From the NCBI RefSeq assembly GCF_003601985.1, contig NZ_QZXA01000010.1, positions 186,001 to 250,000 on the forward strand: a DNA stretch of 64,000 nucleotides. Reading direction: 5' to 3'. Origin of the DNA: Mesorhizobium jarvisii. GTDB taxonomy: Bacteria > Pseudomonadota > Alphaproteobacteria > Rhizobiales > Rhizobiaceae. Position 1 is the first letter of the stretch. Each line of letters starts with the position of its first letter. This document shows, piece after piece, positions 7,897 through 15,916 of this stretch. Under the pieces are notes generated by a model that saw nothing but the letters and a program-made list of their open reading frames with translations, was not told where the DNA came from and made no database searches. Position numbers and translations under genes: made by a program.

Positions 7897-8625
7897 TCAA
7901 GCGACTTTGACCAACTCGGGTTCGAACCCTTCGAATGTCATCTGATCGGCGTATTTGAAGGTCAGGTCGATCGCGGGCTGATCATGCACCGTCCAGGTGA
8001 TGACAGGCATTTTGAGCTTTTCACGCACGAAACTGACGAACGGGTTCGGCAGGTCGCCGGCGGCGTAGGAGGTGAAGGATAGCTCATGCGCCAGCATGGA
8101 AAAATGCGCCTCGATCAGCTTGAGGTCCTTGCCGTAGGCGGTCAAGCCGGCGGGAATGCCGGGTGCATGTTTCGGGAAGTCACGGATCAGCCAGTGATCG
8201 AACGACATGATCGCCGCCTTGCCCTTGTAGCGCTTGAGCATCCTGCCGACACTTGCCACCAGGCCTTCATCGCGGCCGGGAGCCCCTTTCAGCTCGACGA
8301 CCATGGGCACGCGGCCGTCGACGAGGTCGAGCGCTTCCTGCAGCGTCGGCACGCGGTCGGATGTGGCGCCAACCTTGAGCGCGGTCAGTTCGGCCGCGCT
8401 GCGCTGCCAGACGAAACCGTCCTCTCCAGTCAGTCTTTTCAGGTCGTCATCATGGATGATGACGGGAACGCCGTCCGACGACAGATGCACGTCGCATTCG
8501 ATGGCGTAGCCCCGTTCGGCCGCGGCCGTGAAAGCGGAAAGCGTGTTTTCCCAGCGCGTCTTGTTCATGTCGTGGAAGCCGCGATGGGCAACGGGCCGGG
8601 CGGTTAGCCAGGATAGATCGGTCAT
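7897..8625 (-). CDS. Glycerophosphodiester phosphodiesterase
   Basis: Cleaves glycerophosphodiesters to sn-glycerol 3-phosphate and an alcohol. A 242-residue TIM-barrel GDPD with the family residues in place: His14-Arg15 (AHRG), Glu27-Asn28 (WENT), Glu43 and Asp45 (ECDVHLS) and His58 (IIHDD). There is no signal peptide, so it is probably cytosolic. ATG 8625 is chosen; an open frame upstream extends to 8790 but runs through the end of the RidA gene. The start lies 13 bases after the RidA stop, suggesting a RidA-GDPD transcription unit. Confidence 0.9.
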   Translation of the reverse strand: MTDLSWLTARPVAHRGFHDMNKTRWENTLSAFTAAAERGYAIECDVHLSSDGVPVIIHDDDLKRLTGEDGFVWQRSAAELTALKVGATSDRVPTLQEALDLVDGRVPMVVELKGAPGRDEGLVASVGRMLKRYKGKAAIMSFDHWLIRDFPKHAPGIPAGLTAYGKDLKLIEAHFSMLAHELSFTSYAAGDLPNPFVSFVREKLKMPVITWTVHDQPAIDLTFKYADQMTFEGFEPELVKVA

Positions 8626-8638
8626 GTCAGGCCTTCGT

Positions 8639-9103
8639 TCATTCGACTTCGAAGATGGCTTCGATTTCCACTGCGGCATTAAGTGGCAGGGAGGCAGTGC
8701 CGACCGCGGAGCGGGCGTGTTTGCCGCGCTCGCCAAGGGCGGCGACCAGGAAATCGGAAGCGCCGTTGGCAACCAGATGCTGTTCGACAAAGTCGGGGGC
8801 AGAGGCGACGAAGACGGTGATCTTCACCAGCCGGCTGATCTTCTCCAGGTCGCCGAGCGCAGCCTTGGCTTGCGCCAGAATGTTGATCGCGCAGTATCTC
8901 GCCGCGTCCTTGCCGCTTGCCGTGTCGACGTCGCGGCCGAGCAGGCCGCTCGCCTGCAGCTTGCCGTCCTTGAGCGGCAATTGCCCGGCGGTGAACAGCA
9001 GATTGCCCGACCTGCAGTAGGGAACGTAGTTGGCGGCAGGTGCGGCGGCGACTGGAAGCGTCACGCCGAGATCACTTAGCCGCTTTTCGATTGTTTCACT
9101 CAT
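8639..9103 (-). CDS. RidA/YjgF family protein
   Basis: 154-residue protein of the enamine/imine deaminase (RidA) superfamily. It has the family's LFTAGQLPLKDGKL strand-turn, the central LEKISRLVKITVFVASAPDF and the C-terminal RSAVGTASLPLNAAVEIEAIFEV. The Arg of HARSAVG corresponds to the substrate-binding Arg of RidA. It is longer at the N-terminus than the classic ~128-residue RidA, like a common rhizobial paralogue group of unknown substrate. First gene of a short unit with the GDPD. Confidence 0.9.
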   Translation of the reverse strand: MSETIEKRLSDLGVTLPVAAAPAANYVPYCRSGNLLFTAGQLPLKDGKLQASGLLGRDVDTASGKDAARYCAINILAQAKAALGDLEKISRLVKITVFVASAPDFVEQHLVANGASDFLVAALGERGKHARSAVGTASLPLNAAVEIEAIFEVE

Positions 9104-9241
9104 TGCTTTTCCCTATTGCTGGAAGGCGCCGCGCTGGCGGGGCCGAAATTGCTATTTTTGCCTCGCTTCCGCCACGACTTTTTTTAAGCTGGACCATCTT
9201 TCCCTGCGGCCTGCCATCAGCCGCGACGATCGGAGTACCTC

Positions 9242-10072
9242 ATGCGCGCAGCGCGCCTCGCATTCCACGCCGTTCTGTTATCGGCGGTGTTCCCGATAGT
9301 CCCCGCCTTCGCCGTACCGGCGCTGCAGGCGCATCGCGCCGTGTATGACCTTACCCTCAAAAAGGCCTCCGACCGCTCCGGCATAACAGGTATATCCGGT
9401 CGCATGGTCTACGAATTCAACGGTTCGGCGTGCGAAGGTTATACGGTGAAATTTCGCTTCGTCACCCAGATCGTTACCGCCGAGGGCACGAAGCTGACGG
9501 ACCAGCAGACGACGACTTTCGAAGATGCCGAAGGCAAGACTTTTTCCTTCGTGACCAAATCCTTTGTCGACCAGAACCTCGACAAGGAGGTCAAGGGCAT
9601 CGCCACGAAAGACGCCAAGGGCCTCAAGGTCGATATCGACAAGCCCGAGAAGAACAGCCTGGAACTCGCCGCCACCCAGTTTCCGACCCAGCATCTGGTC
9701 GAACTGATCGGCAAGGCCGAGAAAGGCGAGAATTTCTACCAGACGAACCTGTTCGACGGCTCGGAGGACGCCAATAAGGTGATGGCGACCACTGTTGTCG
9801 TCGGCAAGAAGACCGAAGCCGACAAGGTCGATCCGGAGGCTCCGGCGCTGGCCAAACTCGCCACCGACAAGTACTGGCCGGTCGACATCGCCTATTTCGA
9901 CGACAGCGCCCAGAACGGCGAGGAAGTGCCGGAATACCGGATCAGCTTCAAGCTGCACGAGAACGGCATCACCCGCGATCTCACCATGGACTATGGCGAC
10001 TTCTCGATGACCGGCAGGCTGGTCAATCTTTCGCTGTTCGACCAGACAAAGCCTTGCCCGGTATCGAAGTAG
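9242..10072 (+). CDS. eipB: EipB-like periplasmic envelope integrity protein (DUF1849)
   Basis: 276-residue exported protein of the DUF1849 family. It begins with a signal peptide (RAARLAFHAVLLSAVFPIVP) and then the mature HRAVYDLTLKKASDRSGI. Family hallmarks include SGRMVYEFNGSACEGY, LTDQQTTTFEDAEGK, FPTQHLVELI, FYQTNLFDGS and the closing KLHENGITRDLTMDYGDFSM. Two cysteines, Cys64 and Cys272, match the disulfide pair described in Brucella EipB, a beta-spiral periplasmic protein needed for envelope integrity. The RBS GGAG precedes ATG 9242 by a suitable distance. Function is transferred from Brucella and is not shown here. Confidence 0.85.
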   Translation: MRAARLAFHAVLLSAVFPIVPAFAVPALQAHRAVYDLTLKKASDRSGITGISGRMVYEFNGSACEGYTVKFRFVTQIVTAEGTKLTDQQTTTFEDAEGKTFSFVTKSFVDQNLDKEVKGIATKDAKGLKVDIDKPEKNSLELAATQFPTQHLVELIGKAEKGENFYQTNLFDGSEDANKVMATTVVVGKKTEADKVDPEAPALAKLATDKYWPVDIAYFDDSAQNGEEVPEYRISFKLHENGITRDLTMDYGDFSMTGRLVNLSLFDQTKPCPVSK

Positions 10073-10108
10073 CCGGGTTGCGCAATTGAGCTGGCCGCGG
10101 CGGGCTTG

Positions 10109-10387
10109 ATGGCGGTCTACGTCGATGCGGCGATCTGGAAGTGGGCCGGCCATCGCTGGTGCCACCTGATGGCCGACGACACCGACGAGCTGCATCGTTT
10201 CGCCGCCGCGCTTGGCGTCAAGCGTTCGTCCTACCAGGGACCGCCCAAGACATCGGCCCCGCATTATGACATAACCGGCTTCGAGCGCGACCGCGCGGTG
10301 CGGCTCGGCGCCATCGAATGCAGCCGCGAGGAGATCGTCGCGATCTTCCGGCGCGTGCGGGTGCCCAATGGAAAGGCCCGGTCATGA
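10109..10387 (+). CDS. DUF4031 domain-containing protein
   Basis: Small (92-residue) protein recognisable as DUF4031: the start AVYVDAAIWKW, then RWCHLMADDTDELHRFAAALG, PHYDITGFERDRAVRLGAI and a basic C-terminus. No biochemical function is known. Its stop overlaps the ATG of the LysE gene as ATGA, so the two are translationally coupled. ATG 10109 is chosen; a TTG immediately before it is in frame. Confidence 0.8.
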   Translation: MAVYVDAAIWKWAGHRWCHLMADDTDELHRFAAALGVKRSSYQGPPKTSAPHYDITGFERDRAVRLGAIECSREEIVAIFRRVRVPNGKARS

Positions 10388-10995
10388 CACCAACAGCATT
10401 TCTGGCCTATTGCGCCGCTGTCACACTTGCTGCCGCCACGCCGGGGCCAGCGATGTTCACGGTCATCACCAATGGTGTGTCGCGCGGTTTCCTCCGTGCC
10501 TTCATGGCCGGCGTCGGGGTCGCCGCCGGCGACGCCGTGCTGGTCACCCTGGCGCTGCTCGGGCTGGTGGCGCTGGCGCAAACCTTCGAATGGATCTTTC
10601 TCCTGCTGAAATATGCCGGCGCCGCCTATCTGATCTTTCTCGGCATCAGGATGTGGCGCGCCTCGGCCTCGCAATCGAATGAGCCGCGGACGGCCGAGGC
10701 GAGATTGTCCCGGTCCTTTTTCCTTGGCGCGTCCATTGCGCTGGGCAACCCCAAGGCGATCCTGTTCTACGCCTCGATCATGCCGCTGATCCTCAATCTC
10801 GACACGCTGACCCTTGTCGATGGCCTTCTGGTGGTGGCCACCGTCATCAGCGTCAACATCCTGACCATGGGGGTCTATGCAGCGCTTGCGGGCCGGGCTT
10901 CGGGCTGGTTCAGGACACCGAAGCGCATGCGGCTGATGAACCGGTTTGCCGGCAGCGCCATGATCGGCACCGGCGCGCTGATTGCCGCACGCTGA
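10384..10995 (+). CDS. LysE/RhtB family amino-acid exporter
   Basis: 203-residue inner-membrane protein of the LysE/RhtB family, with about six hydrophobic segments. The family signature is present in TPGPAMFTVITNGVSRGF after the first segment, followed by AGVGVAAGDAVLV. The central GASIALGNPKAILFYASIMPL carries the conserved G-N-P-K-x-x-x-F. Members export amino acids or derivatives; the substrate cannot be read from sequence. The ATG overlaps the upstream DUF4031 stop. Confidence 0.9.
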   Translation: MTPTAFLAYCAAVTLAAATPGPAMFTVITNGVSRGFLRAFMAGVGVAAGDAVLVTLALLGLVALAQTFEWIFLLLKYAGAAYLIFLGIRMWRASASQSNEPRTAEARLSRSFFLGASIALGNPKAILFYASIMPLILNLDTLTLVDGLLVVATVISVNILTMGVYAALAGRASGWFRTPKRMRLMNRFAGSAMIGTGALIAAR

Positions 10996-11059
10996 GCGGG
11001 AAAACGTTACCCCGCTTGCGTTTGTCGCGCTTCCCCTCTATATGCGCGCTCATTCCACA

Positions 11060-11159
11060 CACGGACTTTGGTGTCTGCCCGGGAGAAATCCGGCTGAAAC
11101 CTCCGGTGGCGTTCGAGGACAAAGTCCAAAAATGCCTGTGTCCGTGGAGGCTAACCGGA
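11060..11159 (+). ncRNA. Structured 5' leader of rpsB (candidate autoregulatory RNA)
   Basis: The untranslated leader contains perfect long-range complements. GGACTTTG (11063-11070) pairs with CAAAGTCC (11120-11127). CACGGAC (11060-11066) pairs with GTCCGTG (11140-11146). TCCGGT (11102-11107) pairs with ACCGGA (11154-11159), close to the ribosome site. The first two helices share bases 11063-11066 and so exclude each other. Ribosomal protein S2 is known to autoregulate rpsB-tsf in E. coli. Whether this leader binds S2 is inference; I do not recognise it as a named RNA family. Confidence 0.45.
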
Positions 11160-11172
11160 AAGGAAAATAAGA

Positions 11173-11955
11173 ATGGCTCTGCCTGATTTCAGCATGCGCC
11201 AGCTTTTGGAAGCTGGCATTCACTTCGGCCACCAGACCCATCGCTGGAACCCGAAGATGGCGCCCTACATCTACGGCGCTCGCAACAACATCCACATCAT
11301 CGACCTCTCGCAGACGGTGCCTTTGCTGCACCAGGCGCTGAAGCAGGTTTCCGACACCGTCGCCAAGGGCGGCCGCGTGCTGTTCGTCGGCACCAAGCGC
11401 CAGGCGTCCGACATCGTCGCCGATGCGGCGCAGCGTTCGGCCCAGTACTATGTCAATTCGCGTTGGCTCGGCGGCATGCTGACCAACTGGAAGACGATCT
11501 CGAATTCGATCCAGCGCCTGCGCAAGCTCGACGAGATGCTGGCCGGCGAGGCCCAGGGCCTCACCAAGAAGGAGCGCCTGAACCTCGACCGCGAGCGCGA
11601 AAAGCTCGACAAGGCGCTGGGCGGCATCAAGGACATGGGCTCGACGCCCGACCTGATGTTCGTGATCGACACCAACAAGGAAGCGATCGCCATCCTGGAG
11701 GCCAAGCGTCTCGGCATCCCGGTCGTCGCCATCATCGATTCGAACTGCGATCCGGACAAGATCGACTTCCCGATCCCTGGCAATGACGACGCAGCGCGCG
11801 CCATCCAGCTCTATTGCGACCTGATCGCCAAGGCTGCCATCGACGGCATCGCCCGTCAGCAGGGCGCGCTCGGCGTCGACATCGGCGCTTCGATCGAAGC
11901 CCCGGTCGAGCCGGCGCTCGATCCGGCTCCGTCGACCGAGACCCCGCAGGCGTAA
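11173..11955 (+). CDS. rpsB: 30S ribosomal protein S2
   Basis: 260-residue S2 of the small subunit, opening with the typical LPDFSMRQLLEAGIHFGH and continuing with RWNPKMAPYIYG, VLFVGTKRQA, RWLGGMLTNW and PDLMFVIDTNKE, ending with the PGNDDAARAI stretch. A Pro/Ala-rich tail follows, as in other alphaproteobacteria. GGAAAGGAAAATAAG precedes the ATG. It heads the rpsB-tsf unit and has the structured leader described above. Confidence 0.98.
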   Translation: MALPDFSMRQLLEAGIHFGHQTHRWNPKMAPYIYGARNNIHIIDLSQTVPLLHQALKQVSDTVAKGGRVLFVGTKRQASDIVADAAQRSAQYYVNSRWLGGMLTNWKTISNSIQRLRKLDEMLAGEAQGLTKKERLNLDREREKLDKALGGIKDMGSTPDLMFVIDTNKEAIAILEAKRLGIPVVAIIDSNCDPDKIDFPIPGNDDAARAIQLYCDLIAKAAIDGIARQQGALGVDIGASIEAPVEPALDPAPSTETPQA

Positions 11956-11962
11956 AACGGCG

Positions 11963-11983
11963 AGGGCCGGTTCCGGCCTTCAT
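11963..11983 (+). terminator. Weak attenuator-like hairpin between rpsB and tsf
   Basis: GGCCGG and CCGGCC around TT, flanked by AGG and CTT, followed by a broken T-rich stretch (CATCTTTCT). A partial terminator in the rpsB-tsf gap would adjust the ratio of S2 to EF-Ts. Confidence 0.35.
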
Positions 11984-12010
11984 CTTTCTAATATTTTGGC
12001 ACGCTAAACG

Positions 12011-12039
12011 GACGCATCATCGAGTACCGGTGGTGCGTC
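12011..12039 (+). promoter_or_regulatory. Hairpin in the tsf leader
   Basis: GACGCATCA pairs with TGGTGCGTC (nine pairs with one G-T) around an 11-base loop, ending 26 bases before the tsf ATG. It may be a regulatory or mRNA-stability element. Confidence 0.35.
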
Positions 12040-12065
12040 GGTGCATTTAAAACAAAGAGGCGACA

Positions 12066-12986
12066 ATGAGCATTTCGGCTGCACAGGTCAAAGAACTCCG
12101 CGACTTGACCGGCGCGGGCATGATGGACTGCAAGGCGGCGTTGAACGAGACGAACGGCAACATGGAAGAGGCCGTCGACTGGCTGCGCAAGAAGGGCATC
12201 TCCAAGGCTGACAAGAAGGCCGGCCGCACCGCGGCCGAAGGCCTGATCGGCGTCGATGCCGGCGTGCGCGAAGCTGCCATTGTTGAGGTCAACTCCGAGA
12301 CCGACTTTGTGGCCCGCAACGAGCAGTTTCAGGAGCTCGTCCGCAACATCGCCAAGGTGGCGCTCGCCTACGGCACGACCGAGGCGGTGGCTGCCGCCAA
12401 GTATCCCGGCTCGGACAAGACTGTCACCGAGGTGATCAAGGACGCTGTCGGCACCATCGGTGAGAATATCAGCTTCCGCCGCTCGGCGAAGCTCACGGTG
12501 CCGCATGGTGCCGTGGCGACCTATGTCCATAATTCGGTTGCCGACAACCTCGGCAAGCTCGGCGTGCTGGTCGCGATCGAAACCACAGGCAATGAACATG
12601 CCGCCAACGCCTTTGGCCGTCAGGTCGCCATGCATGTCGCCGCCACCAACCCGATGGCGTTGACGGCGGAGCAGATCGATCCGGCAGCGGTCGAGCGTGA
12701 GAAGGCGATCTTCTCCGATCAGGCGCGCCAGTCCGGCAAGCCGGAAGCCATCATCGAAAAGATGGTCGAGGGCCGCATGCGCAAGTTCTACGAGGAAGTC
12801 GTGCTCCTGAAGCAGGCCTTCGTGCTCAATCCCGACATCACCGTCGAGAAGGCGCTGAAGGATGCCGAAAAGGAAATCGGCGCGCCGGCCAAGATCACGG
12901 CCTATTTGCGCTTCGCGCTCGGCGAAGGCATCGAAAAGGAAGAGACCGATTTCGCAGCGGAAGTCGCGGCGGCGGTCAAGAAGTAA
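12066..12986 (+). CDS. tsf: Elongation factor Ts
   Basis: Guanine-nucleotide exchange factor for EF-Tu, 306 residues. The N-terminal UBA-like domain is clear (VKELRDLTGAGMMDCKAAL, then EAVDWLRKKGI). The TDFVARNEQF core that contacts EF-Tu is present, as is the C-terminal PGKP-like region in which RQSGKPEAIIEKMVEGRM leads into the coiled-coil segment. The RBS AAAGAGG lies just upstream. It follows rpsB as usual. pyrH would normally come next but is displaced about 2.9 kb downstream by an inserted module. Confidence 0.98.
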   Translation: MSISAAQVKELRDLTGAGMMDCKAALNETNGNMEEAVDWLRKKGISKADKKAGRTAAEGLIGVDAGVREAAIVEVNSETDFVARNEQFQELVRNIAKVALAYGTTEAVAAAKYPGSDKTVTEVIKDAVGTIGENISFRRSAKLTVPHGAVATYVHNSVADNLGKLGVLVAIETTGNEHAANAFGRQVAMHVAATNPMALTAEQIDPAAVEREKAIFSDQARQSGKPEAIIEKMVEGRMRKFYEEVVLLKQAFVLNPDITVEKALKDAEKEIGAPAKITAYLRFALGEGIEKEETDFAAEVAAAVKK

Positions 12987-12999
12987 ACTTCCTACTGCT

Positions 13000-13935
13000 T
13001 TATTCCAAAAGCGTTTTTCGGCCGGACGTCCGCAGGGATGTCCGGCTGATTTCTTGTGCGGTGTCGATAAAGGCCCGCAGTTTCGGCGCCATCGCCGCCC
13101 GGCGCGGGAAATAGAGGAAAAGGCCGGGTTCCTCGATTGCCGATTGCGGCAGAACCTGCACCAGGCGGCCGGCCGCAAGATCGGCGCGCGCCAGCGGCTC
13201 GAACATATAGGCAAGGCCCACTCCGGCAAGCGCCATGTCAATCGCTGCGAGCGAATCCGTGACGATGGCCGTACCGCCGGTCTGCACCACGACATCCTTG
13301 CCGTCTTCGGTCAAATCCCAGCGATAGAGGGCACCGGAGCGGACAAGCCGGTAGCCGATGCAATTGTGGTTGGCGAGATCGGCCACGCTGCGCGGACGGC
13401 CGCGGCGTCCGATATAGGCGGGAGAGGCGACGATGACGGTTTTGAACGGAGGCGTGAGCCGCACGGCCACCATGTCCTGCGCGATCATCTCGCCTAGCCG
13501 GATGCCGGCATCAAAGCCTTCGCCGACGATGTCGACCAGCCCCTGGTCGGCGAAAATCTCTACCGTAACGTCCGGATAGCGCTCGGCCATCGCCGCGACG
13601 ACAGGCGTCACCGCCAACGGAATCGCGATGGTGGAGGCGTTGATCCTGAGCAAGCCGGAGGACCTGCCCTTGACGCTGCGGATTCGATCGATCCGTTCAC
13701 CAATATCCTGAAGGGCAGGAGCCGCGGCCTCCACCAGCGCCTTTCCGGATTCGGTCAGCGAAACACTGCGCGTCGTGCGCGCGAACAAGGGCTGGCCGAT
13801 ACGCTCCTCGACCAGCCGTACGGCGTGACTGACCGCCGACGGGCTCATGCCGAGTTCGGCCGCCGCGAGCGCGAAGCCGCCACGCCGGGCAACGGCAACG
13901 ATCACAGGCAGATGTATGAGGAGATCGCGATCCAT
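13000..13935 (-). CDS. LysR family transcriptional regulator
   Basis: 311 residues with an N-terminal winged helix (FALAAAELGMSPSAVSHAVRLVEERIGQPLFARTTRSVSLT, quoted here only as the region of residues ~20-62) and a C-terminal periplasmic-binding-like effector domain. It is convergent with tsf and divergent from the NTF2-like gene, 130 bases away. The classical LysR arrangement suggests it controls the NTF2-like protein and aldo-keto reductase. No inducer can be deduced. Its 3' end contains a GCCGGAC/GTCCGGC inverted repeat at 13021-13046 that may help end tsf transcription. Confidence 0.9.
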   Translation of the reverse strand: MDRDLLIHLPVIVAVARRGGFALAAAELGMSPSAVSHAVRLVEERIGQPLFARTTRSVSLTESGKALVEAAAPALQDIGERIDRIRSVKGRSSGLLRINASTIAIPLAVTPVVAAMAERYPDVTVEIFADQGLVDIVGEGFDAGIRLGEMIAQDMVAVRLTPPFKTVIVASPAYIGRRGRPRSVADLANHNCIGYRLVRSGALYRWDLTEDGKDVVVQTGGTAIVTDSLAAIDMALAGVGLAYMFEPLARADLAAGRLVQVLPQSAIEEPGLFLYFPRRAAMAPKLRAFIDTAQEISRTSLRTSGRKTLLE

Positions 13936-14065
13936 TCATGAGCAATATCGCATGGTCTTTGCGAACAATGCAATCTTATCGATGCCTCCGCCGGGGTCCA
14001 CATTGTCGCCAACGCACCGGCGCCCACACATTGGCAATTGGCTGGTTGCATCAAGGAGAAGAGAC

Positions 14066-14608
14066 ATGAATGCGTTGAAGCACGTGACGTTCGCGGCAGG
14101 CATGGCGCTGGCGCCGATCGATGCCGGCGGGGCGGAACCCTCCGGCTGGCAGGCACTTGCGGACGAACGCGCGGTCATCCGGATCGCCGACGCCATCGAC
14201 CGCGCCGTCGACGCGCAGGACTGGAAACTGGCGCGCAGCTATTTCGCGGATCGGGTTACCGCCGATTTCAGCAGCCTGTCCGGGCAGCCGGCGGCCAACA
14301 TCGCCTCCGACGACCTGATCGGCGCCTGGGCCGGCAACCTCAAGGGCAGCAAGACAAGCCTGCATCTGCGCACAAATCATCAGGTCGTTCTCGAGGCGAA
14401 CACGGCGACGGTCCGCTCGAACGGCTATGCCTGGAACCGGATGGAGGGCAATGGCGACCCGCTTTGGGAAGTCTGGGGCACCTATGAGCATCACCTGACG
14501 CGCTCCACCGCCGGCTGGAAGGTCGACGGCTTCGCGTTCCACATGACGCATGAGCGCGGCAACGTTTGGGTCAAGGCAACGCCGGGCAATGACACGGCGG
14601 GCCAGTGA
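14066..14608 (+). CDS. NTF2/SnoaL-like protein with signal peptide
   Basis: 180-residue protein. After a short hydrophobic leader (MNALKHVTFAAGMALAP) comes a SnoaL_4-like cone fold: DERAVIRIADAIDRAVDAQDWKLARSYF, a typical NTF2 first helix region, then DDLIGAWAGNL and the strands around HHLTRSTAGWKVDGFAF. Members include polyketide cyclases and steroid isomerases but also many proteins with no known activity. An excellent RBS (AAGGAGA, 14053-14059) sets ATG 14066. It is divergent from the LysR gene and 37 bases upstream of the aldo-keto reductase, probably one operon. The leader is weak, so export is uncertain. Confidence 0.75.
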   Translation: MNALKHVTFAAGMALAPIDAGGAEPSGWQALADERAVIRIADAIDRAVDAQDWKLARSYFADRVTADFSSLSGQPAANIASDDLIGAWAGNLKGSKTSLHLRTNHQVVLEANTATVRSNGYAWNRMEGNGDPLWEVWGTYEHHLTRSTAGWKVDGFAFHMTHERGNVWVKATPGNDTAGQ

Positions 14609-14645
14609 CACCGCGGCATTCACCAGCAAGCATTGGAAGACGATC

Positions 14646-15755
14646 ATGACCATGACCTATTACACGCTCGGCAACAGCGGCCTCAGGGTCAGCCGGCTCG
14701 CTCTGGGCACGATGACTTTCGGCAAGGAATGGGGGTGGGGAGCCGACAGGAACACAGCCCGGGCGATGTTCGACGCCTATGTCGAGGCGGGCGGCAATTT
14801 CTTCGACACGGCGGACCTCTACACCGGCGGCACGGCCGAAGCCTGGCTTGGGGAATTCATCGCCGAGCAGGGCTTGCGTGACACCGCGGTGATCGCCAGC
14901 AAGTTCACCATGAACATGCAGCCGGGCAATCCGAATGCCGGCGGCAACGGCCGCAAGAACATCATGCGGGCGGTCGATGCCTCGCTGAAGCGGCTGGGCA
15001 CCGACTATATCGATCTCTATCTCATGCATGTGTGGGACAGGCTGACGCCGGCCGAAGAGGTCATGCGTACGCTGGATGACCTGGTGCGGATGGGCAAGGT
15101 GCGCCATGTCGGCCTGTCCGATGTGCCGGCCTGGTATGCGGGGCGCGCGCAGGCGATCGCCGAACTGCGCGGGTATGAGCCGGTTTCGGCCCTGCAACTC
15201 GAATACTCCCTGGCCGAACGCGCGATCGAGAACGAGTTCGTGCCTTTCGGCACGCGCCATGGCGCCGGCATCATGGTCTGGAGCCCGCTGGCCAGCGGGC
15301 TGCTCAGCGGCAAGTATCGGCCGGCCCAGGCCGGAAATGTGGGCCGGCTCGACGGGTTCCGCAATTCGACGCATCCGGGCTTCCAGAAATTCACGGAGCG
15401 CAACTGGGCCATCGTGACCGAACTCGAGAAGGTTGCATCCGAGCTCGGCCGCAGCATGCCACAGGTCGCGCTCAACTGGGTGGCGACGCAGCCGGGGATC
15501 GCAACAGTCATCCTCGGTGCGACCACGCTGGCCCAGATACAGGACAATCTTGGCGCGCTGGACTTCGAGATTCCGGCAGCGCTTCGCGACCGGCTGGATT
15601 CGGTCAGCAGAACGCCGACGCCGTTCCCCTATTCCTATTTCGGGCCGCAGATACAGGCGCGCGTCACAGGCGGCGCTGCGACCGGCGACAAGCCCTCCGG
15701 CTACGCATTGCCGGTGCTTGTCGAGGGCGAGCCAGCCAGCGTGTCCGCCGGCTGA
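14646..15755 (+). CDS. Aldo/keto reductase
   Basis: 369-residue NAD(P)H-dependent oxidoreductase. The catalytic tetrad can be seen: Asp and Tyr in FDTADLYTGG, Lys in VIASKF, His in LYLMHVWD. LGTMTFGKEWGWG near the start, the HVGLSDVPAWY segment and PGIATVILGATTLAQIQDNL, which contacts the cofactor phosphate, place it with the YajO/AKR11-13-like proteins. The last ~40 residues extend past the usual end. ATG 14646 has GGAAGA 5 bases upstream; ATG 14652 is also possible. Likely co-transcribed with the NTF2-like gene and under the divergent LysR regulator. Substrate unknown. Confidence 0.92.
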   Translation: MTMTYYTLGNSGLRVSRLALGTMTFGKEWGWGADRNTARAMFDAYVEAGGNFFDTADLYTGGTAEAWLGEFIAEQGLRDTAVIASKFTMNMQPGNPNAGGNGRKNIMRAVDASLKRLGTDYIDLYLMHVWDRLTPAEEVMRTLDDLVRMGKVRHVGLSDVPAWYAGRAQAIAELRGYEPVSALQLEYSLAERAIENEFVPFGTRHGAGIMVWSPLASGLLSGKYRPAQAGNVGRLDGFRNSTHPGFQKFTERNWAIVTELEKVASELGRSMPQVALNWVATQPGIATVILGATTLAQIQDNLGALDFEIPAALRDRLDSVSRTPTPFPYSYFGPQIQARVTGGAATGDKPSGYALPVLVEGEPASVSAG

Positions 15756-15788
15756 TCGATCCGGCAGGCTGCCACCGATTTGCCGGTC

Positions 15789-15814
15789 GGGCGCCGCGTG
15801 ACATCCCGGCGCCC
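15789..15814 (+). terminator. Hairpin after the aldo/keto reductase
   Basis: GGGCGCC and GGCGCCC arms, 12-base loop, without a real T-run. Possibly a weak terminator separating the inserted module from pyrH. Confidence 0.3.
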
Positions 15815-15916
15815 TTCGTGTATCGGAACTCGGCATCGTGCCAATGTTCGGGGCGCGACGCCTGCGCGAGGGCGGCCAGCCCAGGCGTGACCACATACAA
15901 AAATGACGAGGACCAG

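Noticed and set aside
9104..9241. Fragment TTTCCCTATTGC resembling the 53252-53301 repeat
   Set aside because: Match is short and lacks the inverted arm; treated as chance.
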